Assembly (NCBI RefSeq): GCF_007859935.1
Contig: NZ_SJPO01000013.1
Coordinates: 62,001 to 126,000 of the forward strand
Length of the DNA: 64,000 nucleotides
Reading direction: 5' to 3'
Source: Posidoniimonas polymericola
GTDB lineage: Bacteria; Planctomycetota; Planctomycetia; Pirellulales; Lacipirellulaceae
Positions 16,907 through 25,491 of the stretch are shown here, piece by piece (the first letter of the stretch is position 1; every line of letters starts with the position of its first letter). Under the pieces are notes generated by a model. That model had not been told where the DNA came from. It ran no database searches and worked only from the letters and a program-made list of their open reading frames with translations. The position numbers were made by a program, and so were the translations under genes.

Positions 16907-18231
16907 TCTTGGACCTCCGCTGATATTCCCACTTTCAGCTCGGCATGTTCGTCCAACAGGTCAATTCCAAGGTCGAAACCTTGCTTCTCCAACTCGTCAC
17001 GCACGACCTCGAATACTTCGAGACATTTGGGCCTTAATAGGAGGACAAAATAGACTTCAGCGGGATCACGACCCCGAGCCCAGGCTGCGAGCTCTCTGGC
17101 CCTGGGCGCATTTGAGCGTCCTTCGCTCTTGAAGAGTGGCGTTGCGGATCCAGGATCAAGCACCCTGATCTGTTCGGGAGCCAGGTCGATGAGGAGCGCG
17201 GGCTTATCAGCCAGGGGACTGGGGTTGTAGACAATTTGAGGAGTGCGTTTTGCTGACCGAAGCCGGGCCTCGAGCGACCTCAATTGCAAACGCAGTGAGT
17301 CGATTTCTTTGGACGTCGCTGCCGCTCGACTGTTGGCGTCGAGTTCCCTGCGGGTCTCTTCTCTCGCTTGGATCGAATAGATAGTCTCCCCTAAAGCACG
17401 CTCTAGATCTTCAATCGCGTCTTCCAGCTGCTCGGTCCGAACCGCAACCATCTCCTCCGGAACAGATGCAGTTTCGGACAATAGACGCTGAAGTCCATTG
17501 AGAGACTCTCGCAAGGCCATCGCCTCAGCCTGCAGAGACTCGAACTCCGTGGCGTGCTCGAGAGATGCCGGTGATGCAGGTGTCTCGTTGATGCTCTTCC
17601 GTTGAACCAACTCTACAGCCAACAGGAGCGTGAGAAGCACGATGACTCCCGTAACTCCCGTTATGATGCCCCAAGCAAACTCCAGATTGCCGTCGTTTAC
17701 GCGAAGCCCAGCGATCACTCCAGCCTGACGCATGCTCTCGCTTGCGAGCGCTGACTCTTCGTCGCCTTCCGCTGGCGTGCTTTGCAGTCCGAATTGGATT
17801 CCCCAGACGCTACCAATGGGACGGTCCTTGATCTTTGACACCACGAAAGAAGTCGACGCGTCGGAATGATTCGGTGCCAGGATTGTGAATTGCAGGTCCT
17901 TTTCTAGCTTGGCAGAGATCCTGCCGAGTGACGTGACCCGTGTGGAAACATCCCCGTTCTCTTCGCCATACCCACGTTCGTAGCCGGGGAGAGAAACGGC
18001 TCGCTCGAGTTTAAATTCCACTTCCTCCACCGGGGAAGCGACTTCCGCGGAAACGGCGTGAATGGGCTCTTGCTCGGATTCGTCGGAGGCAGGAGACGCT
18101 TGCCGCTGCTCCAGGGGATTCTGCGGCTGCGCGTCTTCTAGCGCGAGCTCGACCGCAGGTTTGTGAGCGACTTCGCTTCCCTCCGGCTGATCAGGCTCTC
18201 TAGTTCCCTCCGCCACGTCAGTGGCAGCCAC
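16903..18231 (-). CDS. Membrane-anchored coiled-coil protein, paired paralogue B
   Basis: A 442-residue frame from GTG 18231; the true start is uncertain. A long acidic, Glu/Ser/Pro-rich N-terminal part (1-85) and an unrecognised region (to about 195) precede one membrane helix (EFAWGIITGVTGVIVLLTLL). A coiled coil (about 235-335) follows, then a C-terminal domain (AEVYFVLLLRPKCLEVFEVV, then ELEKQGFDLGIDLL). That domain aligns by pattern with the C-terminus of the downstream 304-residue protein. The GTG comes just seven bases after a TAA in the same frame, and the 5' end overlaps the upstream gene by 94 bases. Function unknown; a membrane complex with its partner is inferred. Confidence 0.65.
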   Translation of the reverse strand: MAATDVAEGTREPDQPEGSEVAHKPAVELALEDAQPQNPLEQRQASPASDESEQEPIHAVSAEVASPVEEVEFKLERAVSLPGYERGYGEENGDVSTRVTSLGRISAKLEKDLQFTILAPNHSDASTSFVVSKIKDRPIGSVWGIQFGLQSTPAEGDEESALASESMRQAGVIAGLRVNDGNLEFAWGIITGVTGVIVLLTLLLAVELVQRKSINETPASPASLEHATEFESLQAEAMALRESLNGLQRLLSETASVPEEMVAVRTEQLEDAIEDLERALGETIYSIQAREETRRELDANSRAAATSKEIDSLRLQLRSLEARLRSAKRTPQIVYNPSPLADKPALLIDLAPEQIRVLDPGSATPLFKSEGRSNAPRARELAAWARGRDPAEVYFVLLLRPKCLEVFEVVRDELEKQGFDLGIDLLDEHAELKVGISAEVQE

Positions 18232-19313
18232 TGCTGCTTACGTAGAGTCTGCCGCCCACAGTGCCGTAGCGATCGCCTCACCGAGGTGTCGCTATCCCGA
18301 CTTTCAGGTGTATATCGCCAGCCTCCCATAGGCGACTGGGCATGCAAGCTGAAGTCTAGCGACTGTGCTGCGAGGTGCCGGTAATCTCTGTCGCGGGTCA
18401 TTCCATAGAGCTCGTTCAATGCCACGCTGCATAGCGCGTGTGCGTACATGCCCCCGGAGGCGACTCGTTGGGGCGGCAAGAAGCTCCCGTCCTTGCCGGC
18501 TAGCTCGCGAAGTGCGTTCCACCCCTTCCGGACCACGCTGCGATACTTGCTATCCAAATCCCCCTGGTGGCTGTGTCCGGCACCTTGAAAAGCTAGCAGG
18601 GCCAACGCGGAGGCTGCACGTTCGTTCTCGAGCGGCGCTCCATCGGTGTAGGGGCCGCGGAGGCTCCACAAACCAGACCTGTCCTGGTTGCGAGCAAGCC
18701 ATTCCAAGCCAAGTTCAACCGCATGTTCAGTGACGGCTGAGCCGCCGCCGTTTCTTACCAGCTCTTGCTTGCGCAGATCAGACCTTCCTTCGAACGCGTG
18801 CGAGAGATCGACCGGTTCGATGTCGGCTCCAATGGCGCCGCTATTGCGGCTTACTGCTTCCTTAAGAGTAAAGAATCGGCCGACGGTTTGCTCGGCGTCA
18901 CGCGAATCGTCGCCCGCGTCTTGCGATTCGGCCAGCTGCGCATCGCTGGTCTTCCGCGGTATTACCTCTTCGGTAACGTCCTCCACTTGGTCATTCCCTG
19001 CCGGAGTTTGCTCAGCTTCTGTGGTTTTCGCACGTGCGGCAGACTCATCCTCGGAGCCTTGGGCTAGAGAGCCCACGTCACCTGCTGCAGTCGCGTCTTC
19101 TCTCACATCGCTTGGCCAGACAGAGGCACCGCCTGTCTCCTCGATTCCCTCTTTGCCCGACTCTCGCACGTGGCTGATTTGAATAGCAAGACGAACTCCC
19201 AATACTAGCAGGAGGATGAAGAGGGCGGAGGCTACCGCTATGGCTATCGCTGGCTTCCGGTCCTTTGTTGGCAGGGGCGGTGGCCATGCTGTGCGATCTG
19301 ACTCTTCGTCCAT
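18138..19313 (-). CDS. Membrane-anchored prenyltransferase/squalene-cyclase-type toroid repeat protein, probably truncated
   Basis: A 391-residue frame. An N-terminal membrane helix (AIAIAVASALFILLLVLGVR) and a long acidic linker (about 50-190) lead to alpha/alpha-toroid repeats of the prenyltransferase/squalene-oxidase type (about 195-335): GLEWLARNQDRSGLWSL, ERAASALALLAFQGAGHSHQ, YRSVVRKGWNALREL and MGGWRYTPESRDSDTSV. Homology stops abruptly after DSDTSV, and the last 55 residues are Arg/Leu-rich with the look of an out-of-frame tail. The other frame (GEAIATALWAADST, then TAA at 18238) would end just before the next gene, so a one-base frameshift is suspected. No squalene-cyclase DxDD motif is seen, so a binding role is more likely than cyclisation. 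Confidence 0.7.
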   Translation of the reverse strand: MDEESDRTAWPPPLPTKDRKPAIAIAVASALFILLLVLGVRLAIQISHVRESGKEGIEETGGASVWPSDVREDATAAGDVGSLAQGSEDESAARAKTTEAEQTPAGNDQVEDVTEEVIPRKTSDAQLAESQDAGDDSRDAEQTVGRFFTLKEAVSRNSGAIGADIEPVDLSHAFEGRSDLRKQELVRNGGGSAVTEHAVELGLEWLARNQDRSGLWSLRGPYTDGAPLENERAASALALLAFQGAGHSHQGDLDSKYRSVVRKGWNALRELAGKDGSFLPPQRVASGGMYAHALCSVALNELYGMTRDRDYRHLAAQSLDFSLHAQSPMGGWRYTPESRDSDTSVRRSLRHCGRQTLRKQQWLPLTWRRELESLISRREAKSLTNLRSSSR

Positions 19314-19769
19314 TGCGATCTGATGATTGGAGTTCGACGTCGACGCCCGCCATTGTTGTCGCCATAGGATGTTGTACGGAAGAGCTGCGGTAGCGAGATT
19401 GTATAGGTCGAGCCCTTGGCAAGTCTACGCAAAGGTCTCGGCGTCGAAACCGCTGCACTCTACCTTGGCTGGCAAGAGAGTCTCGCTTAGAGGACCACAG
19501 AGATTCTGCCGATCCCAAGGTTAGCCACTAAGGCTCTCAACAATCGGACCTGGGTCGCGGGCGGGCACATGCCGCCGCCGCGTCTCGATCCGCTGATCCT
19601 GGCGAGGTCGAAGGTTGGGAGGGGGGGACTGCTTGACATTTCGGCAGTGCCTAATCTTCAGGCGAGACCATGACAAGCTCGCGGGCGTCGGTCATGTAAC
19701 GTTAACCTTGTTGATGCGTCGGCACATGGCACTGCCGGGTGGCTGGTTGGCCGGTGGAGTTCGGCGAGG
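19314..19769. other. Intergenic stretch, nothing recognised
   Basis: No frame with a family signature and no RNA gene. It should contain the promoter for the minus-strand three-gene cluster starting at 19313. Confidence 0.4.
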
Positions 19770-20111
19770 CTAGTAGGCAACAGGCTCCGGAGTTGGCGCA
19801 CAGGTCGCGTTTAGATGCCGTGTGCTCTGTACCTCCTCGCCGGCGACCAGCTTCTCGTAGACCTCGTTGAACGCGTCGGAGATGTACTTCAGGAAAATCA
19901 GCCCGAGCACCACGTGCTTGTACCCGGCCGCGTCCATGTTGTTGCGGAGCTTGTCGGCCGCCAGCCAGAGCTTGGCCTCGAAGCCCAGGTTGGCCGCGGC
20001 GTCCTGCTTGGCGCCCTTCTTCGAGGACTTCTTTGCGGCGGACTTCTTGGGAGCAGCGGTCTTATCCGCCCCGGTCGCAGTGGCCTTCTTGGCCGTCTTC
20101 TTCTTGCCCAT
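19770..20111 (-). pseudogene. hsdM: N-terminal remnant of type I restriction methylase HsdM
   Basis: From ATG 20111 the frame gives a Lys/Ala-rich tail ([14 protein letters not shown], histone-like), then [18 protein letters not shown] and [20 protein letters not shown]. This is the N-terminal helical recognition domain found at the start of HsdM subunits. Homology stops at about 19835 after KLVAGE; the remaining residues are unrelated and end at a stop. The SAM-binding methylase domain (NPPF motif) and the hsdS and hsdR genes are absent. This is a stub of a lost type I restriction system. Confidence 0.8.
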
Positions 20112-21028
20112 GGGGTCCTTAAGGTGCGACAGTCGGGCGACGAGTGCATCAGCTGGCGGCACGGCGCCGCAACCCGCATAACATAGCGACGCCAGGCGGC
20201 CGAGGGAATTGACTCGCGGTTTGCTGCTGCGAATCGAGAGTGGCCGAGCAGCATCCCTTCGAGTTGGCGGGGTCTCAGCCCAGCGGCCGGTTAGCATATA
20301 GGAATACCGAGGCAGCAATGGCCCTGGAGGACAGCGAGCCGCTTCCTCCTCGACTACTCGGAAAAGCATTTGCCCTAACTGCAGATCGATGAGCGCGAGG
20401 GAAGTCGGTCCTGTCGGAATCATCACGAAAGCAGGTATTCCGATGACTTCGACTATTCTTTGCCGCGCGATTTGCCGATTGCTTCAGTGGACACATGGAA
20501 ACAAGTCATGGCTTCTGAGTAGACACATCGAAACTAGCCAAGATTTTGTTGCATGAGCGCCGCGATTGCGTCATTAGCAGTTCAGCCATTGCCTTAGGCA
20601 GGCAATTCACGACGAGCTCTTGCCGCAAAGCAAGCAAGGCGAAGGTGCTGGTAGTCAGTCGCTCGCCGTAATCTTTGCCAGTCTTGAAAACGCGCACGCA
20701 GTGCGCAAGGTCTCCCTAACCCCTACCACCGTTTCTTTTGGTGGAAACTGGGGGCGTTCGCGCATGCGCGCCGAAAACTTCTCACGCCGGCTGGTACTAG
20801 CCGCATCTCGTTGGGAACCGAGCCCCATCCAGGCTACGCCCCGCTGACTGGGAGTGAAGCTGAACCAGAGCGCAGACGCAATCGCGTGAGCTTGGTTCGA
20901 GCTGCCTCCCGTTTCCATTGTCGCCTCTGCTTCCGACTTCGGACTAGAGCGGCAGCGCTACTCAGGTGCATTTGGCGCCGAAGGTGCGCGCCTAAGCGAA
21001 GCGACCGCGTAAGCATTCACCCAGTTTT
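20112..21028. other. Gene-poor stretch upstream of the hsdM stub
   Basis: About 0.9 kb with no recognisable gene. A minus-strand frame at 20506-20697 (GERLTTSTFALLALRQELV) is open but unidentified. Two imperfect direct copies of a GTGGACACATGGAAAC-like block occur near 20487 and 20519, possibly ends of a decayed element. Confidence 0.35.
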
Positions 21029-21040
21029 GAGGAGTTGGTT

Positions 21041-21487
21041 GTGTCGAAGATGGATCGCCGGGAGCAGAACCGGATTCTGCCCAAGTTCTTACCCATGATT
21101 AGCAGCGGGGAAGATCCTCCCGAGAAGATGATTGAGCTGCTAAAGCGCGACACGCGGCTCAGCACCGCCCGCATTCTCTACCGTGGTGGGCGGCTGTTGC
21201 TTCGCAAGAATCGGTACGTCGCGGCCTCAGGTGTGTTCCTCGCCTACATCGTCGTCGCCTTGCGCGTTGCGGTCATGGAACGCAAGCAGACGATGGCCTG
21301 CAGCGTCAACGACCCGTTGAAGCTAGCGAAGAAGCTTCGCCCTGATGGACCGTTCCGTTTGAAGCGGGAGTGGTATGAGAAGCTCACCGAAGCCATCGTG
21401 GAAGCCGATCGCGACCGTCCTGAAATGCGCGCCCGCGCTCTGATGAACTTGTCGCACCGCCTCATGTCTGGCAACGCGTTCGAGTAG
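21041..21487 (+). CDS. Hypothetical protein
   Basis: About 148 residues from GTG 21041, placed six bases after a GAGGAG ribosome-binding site (21029-21034), so I prefer it over the upstream TTG. The protein is basic and mostly helical (KMDRREQNRILPKFLPMI, LKRDTRLSTARILYRGGRLL), with one weakly hydrophobic stretch (VFLAYIVVALRVAV) that could be a membrane-associated helix. I do not recognise the family. A perfect palindrome follows the stop and probably ends transcription. Confidence 0.55.
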   Translation: MSKMDRREQNRILPKFLPMISSGEDPPEKMIELLKRDTRLSTARILYRGGRLLLRKNRYVAASGVFLAYIVVALRVAVMERKQTMACSVNDPLKLAKKLRPDGPFRLKREWYEKLTEAIVEADRDRPEMRARALMNLSHRLMSGNAFE

Positions 21488-21503
21488 TGTAGAACCTCGC
21501 TGT

Positions 21504-21529
21504 GGGGCGGGTGTACGTACACCCGCCCC
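21504..21529 (+). terminator. Perfect 26-bp palindrome after the hypothetical gene
   Basis: GGGGCGGGTGTAC is followed directly by its exact complement, giving a 13-base-pair stem with no spare loop, 16 bases after the stop at 21487. The T-run afterwards is short (ATTTTG), so termination may be factor-assisted; a protein-binding site is the alternative. Confidence 0.55.
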
Positions 21530-21654
21530 CAGCATTTTGAGTCGGTTCCTGCAACATCGGCAACATCGCCGAGTGGTTGCAATCGGCCGTTTCCCCCGTA
21601 GAATACGCGAATCGCCGGTGGTTGCCGCCGAGTGGCAGAGAGCCCTGGATTCGA

Positions 21655-21696
21655 CTTCTAATCCGTAGGTCGCTGGTTCGAATCCAGCTGGGCGTG
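21655..21696 (+). tRNA. 3' portion of a tRNA-Arg(UCU)-like sequence, no 5' half
   Basis: From the anticodon loop (CTTCTAA, anticodon TCT) the sequence runs through a variable region to a perfect T arm (GCTGG, loop TTCGAAT, CCAGC) and the 3' acceptor strand TGGGCGT with G as discriminator. Upstream there is no strand that can pair as the 5' acceptor arm and the anticodon stem is broken, so this is not a whole tRNA. Starting at the anticodon loop and running to the 3' end is typical of attachment sites of tRNA-targeting integrases. Confidence 0.6.
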
Positions 21697-21921
21697 CTTT
21701 TGCGGTTGGCGACTCGGGAAGTTATCCCTATGAGGGTCTATCGGGCCCGTGGCTGTGCTACTCACCTCCCCAAGCGGCGCACGGCGGCGCGATCTGACTG
21801 CAGCTCGCCCAAGCAGCTACTTGCCCATCGCGGGGCGCCCTTTTGCTGTGAAGCTGCTGGCTGGTGAACGCCGTCCCGCCGCGTTGCTAGGCCGGGCCGG
21901 ACTTCACGCCTTCAGGGCTTA
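21697..21921. other. Junction between accessory region and the propionate operon
   Basis: No gene is supported. It separates the tRNA-like scar from the end of the minus-strand CoA-transferase gene. Confidence 0.35.
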
Positions 21922-23427
21922 TCACACCGCCGCCGACTCGAGCTCAGGCAGCATGCGGCCCGTGTCTATCAGATTTTGGTGCAGCTCGAAGCAGCTGGTT
22001 AGGTCGTGTCGTACATGGCCCGTCCGCGAGCGTTCGAGGTACTTGTGGAGGTAGTCTCGGTAGTGGGGGTGCGCGCACTGGTCGATGATCTTTCGGGCCC
22101 GCTCCATCGGGCCGAGGCCGCGGAGGTCGGCTAGCCCTTGCTCGGTGACCAGCACCTGCACGGAGTGCTCGTTGTGGTCGACGTGGGTGACCATCGGCAC
22201 CACCGAAGAGATCTTGCCTCCCTTGGCGGTGCTGGGGGCAACCAAGATCGAGAGGTGGGCGTTGCGGGTGAAGTCGCCCGACCCGCCGACGCCGTTCATA
22301 ATCTGGGTGCCCGCCACGTGCGTCGAGTTCGCGCAGCCGTAGATGTCCATCTCGATGACCGTATTGATCGCGACGACGCCCAGCCGGCGGATCACGCCGG
22401 GGTTGTTCGACAGCTCCTGCGGCCGCAGCACGACCCGCGGCGCGAAGAAGTCCATGTTGTCGTAGACGTGGTCGAGCAGCTCGTCGCTCAGCGTGAGGCT
22501 CGTGGACGACGCCCCTAGCAGCCGGCCGCTCTCGGCCAGCTCGACCAGCGAGTCCTGGAAGACCTCGCTGTACATGTAGAAGGCCGGGATAGCGTCGCTC
22601 GCGCCGAGGCCCTCCATCACTGCGTTCGCCACGTTGCCGACGCCCGCCTGCAGCGGCAGGAACTCAGGCGCGATGCGTCCCTGCCGGCGCTCGTCCGCCA
22701 GGAACCGCACGACATGCTCGGCGATCCTACGACTAACGTCGTCTGCTGGGTGGAACGGGGCGACGCCGTCCGGCTCGTTGGTCTCGATCACGCCGACGAT
22801 CTTCTTGGGGTCGACCGTGGCGAACGGCTTGCCGATCTTGGTCAGGGGTTGCTCGATCGGGATGTGCGAGCGGTGCGGCGGCGGCGGCAGCACGGTGATA
22901 TCGTGCATTTCGGAAAGCCGGCGGGAGTGGCGGCGGTTCAGCTCGATCACCACCCGGTCGGCGTGCCGCAGCAAGCTGGGCGAGACCCCCACCGAAGAGC
23001 TGAGGTACACCCGCCCGTCGGGCGTGACGTCCACCGCCTCGACGACCGCCGTGTGCAGGTTGCCGAAGAACCCCTGCTCGACCATCTGCGGGAGGTGCGA
23101 GAGGTGCATGTCGACAAACTGGACCTCCTGCTTATTGATCTTCTGACGGAGCGATCGGCTGCTCTGATACGGCGCGCGCCACGCGATGGCGTCGGCCTCG
23201 GAGAGGGTCTCGTCGAGGTCGGGGCCGGTGCTGGCGCCGGTCAGCACGCGGATCTTGTATTCCTCGCCCTGATCGTGCAGCCGTTTCGCGCGGGCGGCGA
23301 TGGCTCTCGGGGTGGCCTTGGCGGCTCCGGCCGGGGTGAACCCCGAGAACCCTACCAGGGCCCCGTTAGGGATCATCTCGGCGACTTCTTCAGGCGTAAT
23401 GGAGGGGAAGTTTGCGTTCGCGGACAT
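21922..23427 (-). CDS. Acetyl-CoA hydrolase/transferase family CoA-transferase (succinate/propionate type)
   Basis: A 501-residue class I CoA-transferase of the acetyl-CoA hydrolase/transferase family (Cat1/ScpC type), of normal length. Visible marks are GFSGFTPAGAAKATPRA near the start, FVDMHLSHLPQMVEQGF, LQAGVGNVANAVMEGLG, MYSEVFQDSLVEL with the expected catalytic glutamate, and STHVAGTQIMNGVGGSGDF. In this operon the natural job is transfer of CoA between propionyl-CoA and succinate (or acetate), closing the methylmalonyl-CoA cycle without ATP use. It is the last gene of the operon, 33 bases after the decarboxylase beta subunit. Confidence 0.9.
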   Translation of the reverse strand: MSANANFPSITPEEVAEMIPNGALVGFSGFTPAGAAKATPRAIAARAKRLHDQGEEYKIRVLTGASTGPDLDETLSEADAIAWRAPYQSSRSLRQKINKQEVQFVDMHLSHLPQMVEQGFFGNLHTAVVEAVDVTPDGRVYLSSSVGVSPSLLRHADRVVIELNRRHSRRLSEMHDITVLPPPPHRSHIPIEQPLTKIGKPFATVDPKKIVGVIETNEPDGVAPFHPADDVSRRIAEHVVRFLADERRQGRIAPEFLPLQAGVGNVANAVMEGLGASDAIPAFYMYSEVFQDSLVELAESGRLLGASSTSLTLSDELLDHVYDNMDFFAPRVVLRPQELSNNPGVIRRLGVVAINTVIEMDIYGCANSTHVAGTQIMNGVGGSGDFTRNAHLSILVAPSTAKGGKISSVVPMVTHVDHNEHSVQVLVTEQGLADLRGLGPMERARKIIDQCAHPHYRDYLHKYLERSRTGHVRHDLTSCFELHQNLIDTGRMLPELESAAV

Positions 23428-23459
23428 TGCCTCGTTCCGGGTAGCAAGGTGGTGAAGTT

Positions 23460-25046
23460 CTAGTTTCCAAAGTAGGACAGCAGCACGCCGGCGGCGATCG
23501 CCGTGCCGATGACGCCGGCCACATTCGGCCCCATCGCGTGCATCAGCAGGAAGTTCTGCGGGTCTTCGCGCTGCGCCATCATCTGAGTCACGCGGGCCGC
23601 CATCGGCACCGCCGAGACGCCCGCCGAGCCGATCAGCGGGTTGATCTCTGTCTTGCTGAACACGTTCATCAGCTTGGCCAGCAGGATCCCGGAAGCCGTG
23701 GCGACCGAGAACGCCACCATGCCCAGGCAGAAGATCCCGATCGTGCTAACCGTCAGGAAGGACGACGCCTGAGTAAGGGCTCCGACCGACAGGCCAAGCA
23801 GGATGGTCACGATATCGATGAACTGCGACTGCGCGGTCTTGAACAATCGGTCAACGACGCCGCACTCGCGGGTCAGGTTACCAAAGAACAGCATGCCCAT
23901 CAGCGGCAGCGCCGCATTGGCGATGAACGCGCAGATCAAAAAGCCGATGATCGGGAACATGATCCGCAGCGTCTTGCTAACGTTCTTCGGGGCGGGCATG
24001 CGGATGAGCCGCTCGCGTTTGGTGGTCAGGGCCATCATGATCGGCGGCTGGATGAGCGGCACCATCGCCATGTACGAGTACGCCGACAACGCCACTGCCC
24101 CCAATAAATCCGGCGCCAGCTTGGAGCAGGTGTAGATCGCGGTCGGGCCGTCCGCACCGCCGATGATGCCAACGGCCGCGGCCTCCGCTCCCGTGAACCC
24201 CAGCAGCAGGGCGCCGAACACCGTGCCGAACACACCGAACTGCGCGGCGGCGCCGAGCAGGATAACGCGCGGGTTGGCGAGCAGCGGGCCGAAGTCGGTC
24301 AGCGCGCCCAGGCCCAGGAAGATCAATGGCGGGAAGAAGTCCCACACCACGCCACGGGCGATCAAGTAAATCGGGCTGGCGTGAAACGGGTTCTGGCGTT
24401 CGGCGCTGACAACCACGGGAAACTGCGATTCGTCGCCGGCGGTGACCGGGGCGAGCACGACCCGCCCGTCTTCCTGCTCGGTCGGCTTGCCAACCAGCAC
24501 CCGCTGGCCCTGCATCACGTCGACGACGCCGAGGGCCTGCGGCTGGTCTTTGGCGCCGCCCTGCCGGGCCAGCTTGGAGGTGCGGTCCACCATCACGGCG
24601 AAGTAGTCGGTGGGGCCGAGCTGCTCAAGTTTGGCGCGTTCGGCCCGACCGCCCGACTTTTCTCGCAGCGCCCGGGCCTTCCTCACCCCGTCGGCCGTCT
24701 TCTCGTGCAGCAGGATTTTGCCGATGGCGGGGTTCTCGATCTTCTCCCAGGGAGCGTAAGAGCGGCCGCCCCACTCCACCTCGGCGGTGGCGTAGTAGTC
24801 GAGCTGCTCCTCGTTGACCGGGCCGTCGTAGGCGCCTACCGGCGTCGTGGCCGAGTTGTACGGCACGTTGCCAATAAGGATTCCGAACCCGATGGGCACG
24901 AGCAGCAGCGGTTCGAACCCACGCTTGATCGCCAGGTAGATGAACAGCAAGCCGATGCCGATCATCACCGCGTTGCCCCAGTAGAACTGGCCGAAGCCGC
25001 TCTGGCTGAAGTACTCGTAGGCGGAATTCCAGATGTTGTCCCACAT
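23460..25046 (-). CDS. Na+-translocating methylmalonyl-CoA (or oxaloacetate) decarboxylase, beta subunit
   Basis: A 528-residue integral membrane protein of the OadB/MmdB/GcdB family. It is the ion-pumping subunit that couples decarboxylation of carboxybiotin to sodium export. Family marks include FGVFGTVFGALLLGF, VGIIGGADGPTAIYTCSKLA, SYMAMVPLIQPPIM and the C-terminal INPLIGSAGVSAVPMAARV. Usual length is about 375-435; the excess is a soluble insert at about residues 72-220 between the first membrane helices and the core (YDGPVNEEQLDYYATAEVEW through PVVVSAERQNPF). The insert is an unusual feature. Cotranscribed with the biotin carrier, gamma and alpha subunits. Confidence 0.9.
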   Translation of the reverse strand: MWDNIWNSAYEYFSQSGFGQFYWGNAVMIGIGLLFIYLAIKRGFEPLLLVPIGFGILIGNVPYNSATTPVGAYDGPVNEEQLDYYATAEVEWGGRSYAPWEKIENPAIGKILLHEKTADGVRKARALREKSGGRAERAKLEQLGPTDYFAVMVDRTSKLARQGGAKDQPQALGVVDVMQGQRVLVGKPTEQEDGRVVLAPVTAGDESQFPVVVSAERQNPFHASPIYLIARGVVWDFFPPLIFLGLGALTDFGPLLANPRVILLGAAAQFGVFGTVFGALLLGFTGAEAAAVGIIGGADGPTAIYTCSKLAPDLLGAVALSAYSYMAMVPLIQPPIMMALTTKRERLIRMPAPKNVSKTLRIMFPIIGFLICAFIANAALPLMGMLFFGNLTRECGVVDRLFKTAQSQFIDIVTILLGLSVGALTQASSFLTVSTIGIFCLGMVAFSVATASGILLAKLMNVFSKTEINPLIGSAGVSAVPMAARVTQMMAQREDPQNFLLMHAMGPNVAGVIGTAIAAGVLLSYFGN

Positions 25047-25073
25047 GGTATCAGGGGCCTTGCCTGTTTGGGG

Positions 25074-25487
25074 TTACTCAAACTCGATGAGAACTTGGCC
25101 CGCTTTGACCGACTCGCCCGGGCTGACCCGCACTGTGCGGACCTTGCCGTCGAGGGGCGACGCGACGTTGGTTTCCATCTTCATGGCCTCCATCGTCAAG
25201 AGGACCTGATTCACCGCGACGGCGTCCCCCGGCGCGACAAGCGGCTGGACGATGACCCCGGCGATCGGCGCCTTGACACAACGGTCGCTGCCGCCCGAGG
25301 GCGCGGGCGCCGCTGGGGCCTTCTCGGCGGGCGGGGCTGGTGGAGCGGCCGCGGCCGGAGTCGCGCCGCCGATTACGGTGGATCCGTGCACGGAGGTGGA
25401 GCCGTAGAGCGGCCCCGGGGGGCCCTCTTCGAGGATCTCGACCTCCACCTCGTAGGTCTTGCCTTCAACATTTATGCGCAGTTTCAC
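25074..25487 (-). CDS. Biotin carrier subunit of methylmalonyl-CoA decarboxylase
   Basis: A 137-residue protein with the biotinyl domain at the C-terminus. The biotinylation motif EAMKME places the target lysine at K103; VKAPIAGVIVQPLVAPGDAV and VRVSPGESVKAGQVLIEFE form the two halves of the domain. An Ala/Pro-rich swinging linker (about 40-65) follows a short N-terminal strand region. It carries CO2 between the carboxyltransferase alpha subunit and the beta pump. It lies four bases from the end of the gamma-like gene. Confidence 0.92.
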   Translation of the reverse strand: MKLRINVEGKTYEVEVEILEEGPPGPLYGSTSVHGSTVIGGATPAAAAPPAPPAEKAPAAPAPSGGSDRCVKAPIAGVIVQPLVAPGDAVAVNQVLLTMEAMKMETNVASPLDGKVRTVRVSPGESVKAGQVLIEFE

Positions 25488-25491
25488 GTTG

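Noticed and set aside
15992..18231. Zorya-type ZorA/ZorB stator pair
   Set aside because: No MotA-like multi-helix protein and no OmpA-like peptidoglycan-binding domain is present; only a weak similarity of the anchor helix.
21600..21696. A complete tRNA-Arg gene
   Set aside because: No 5' acceptor strand pairs with TGGGCGT and the anticodon stem is mispaired.
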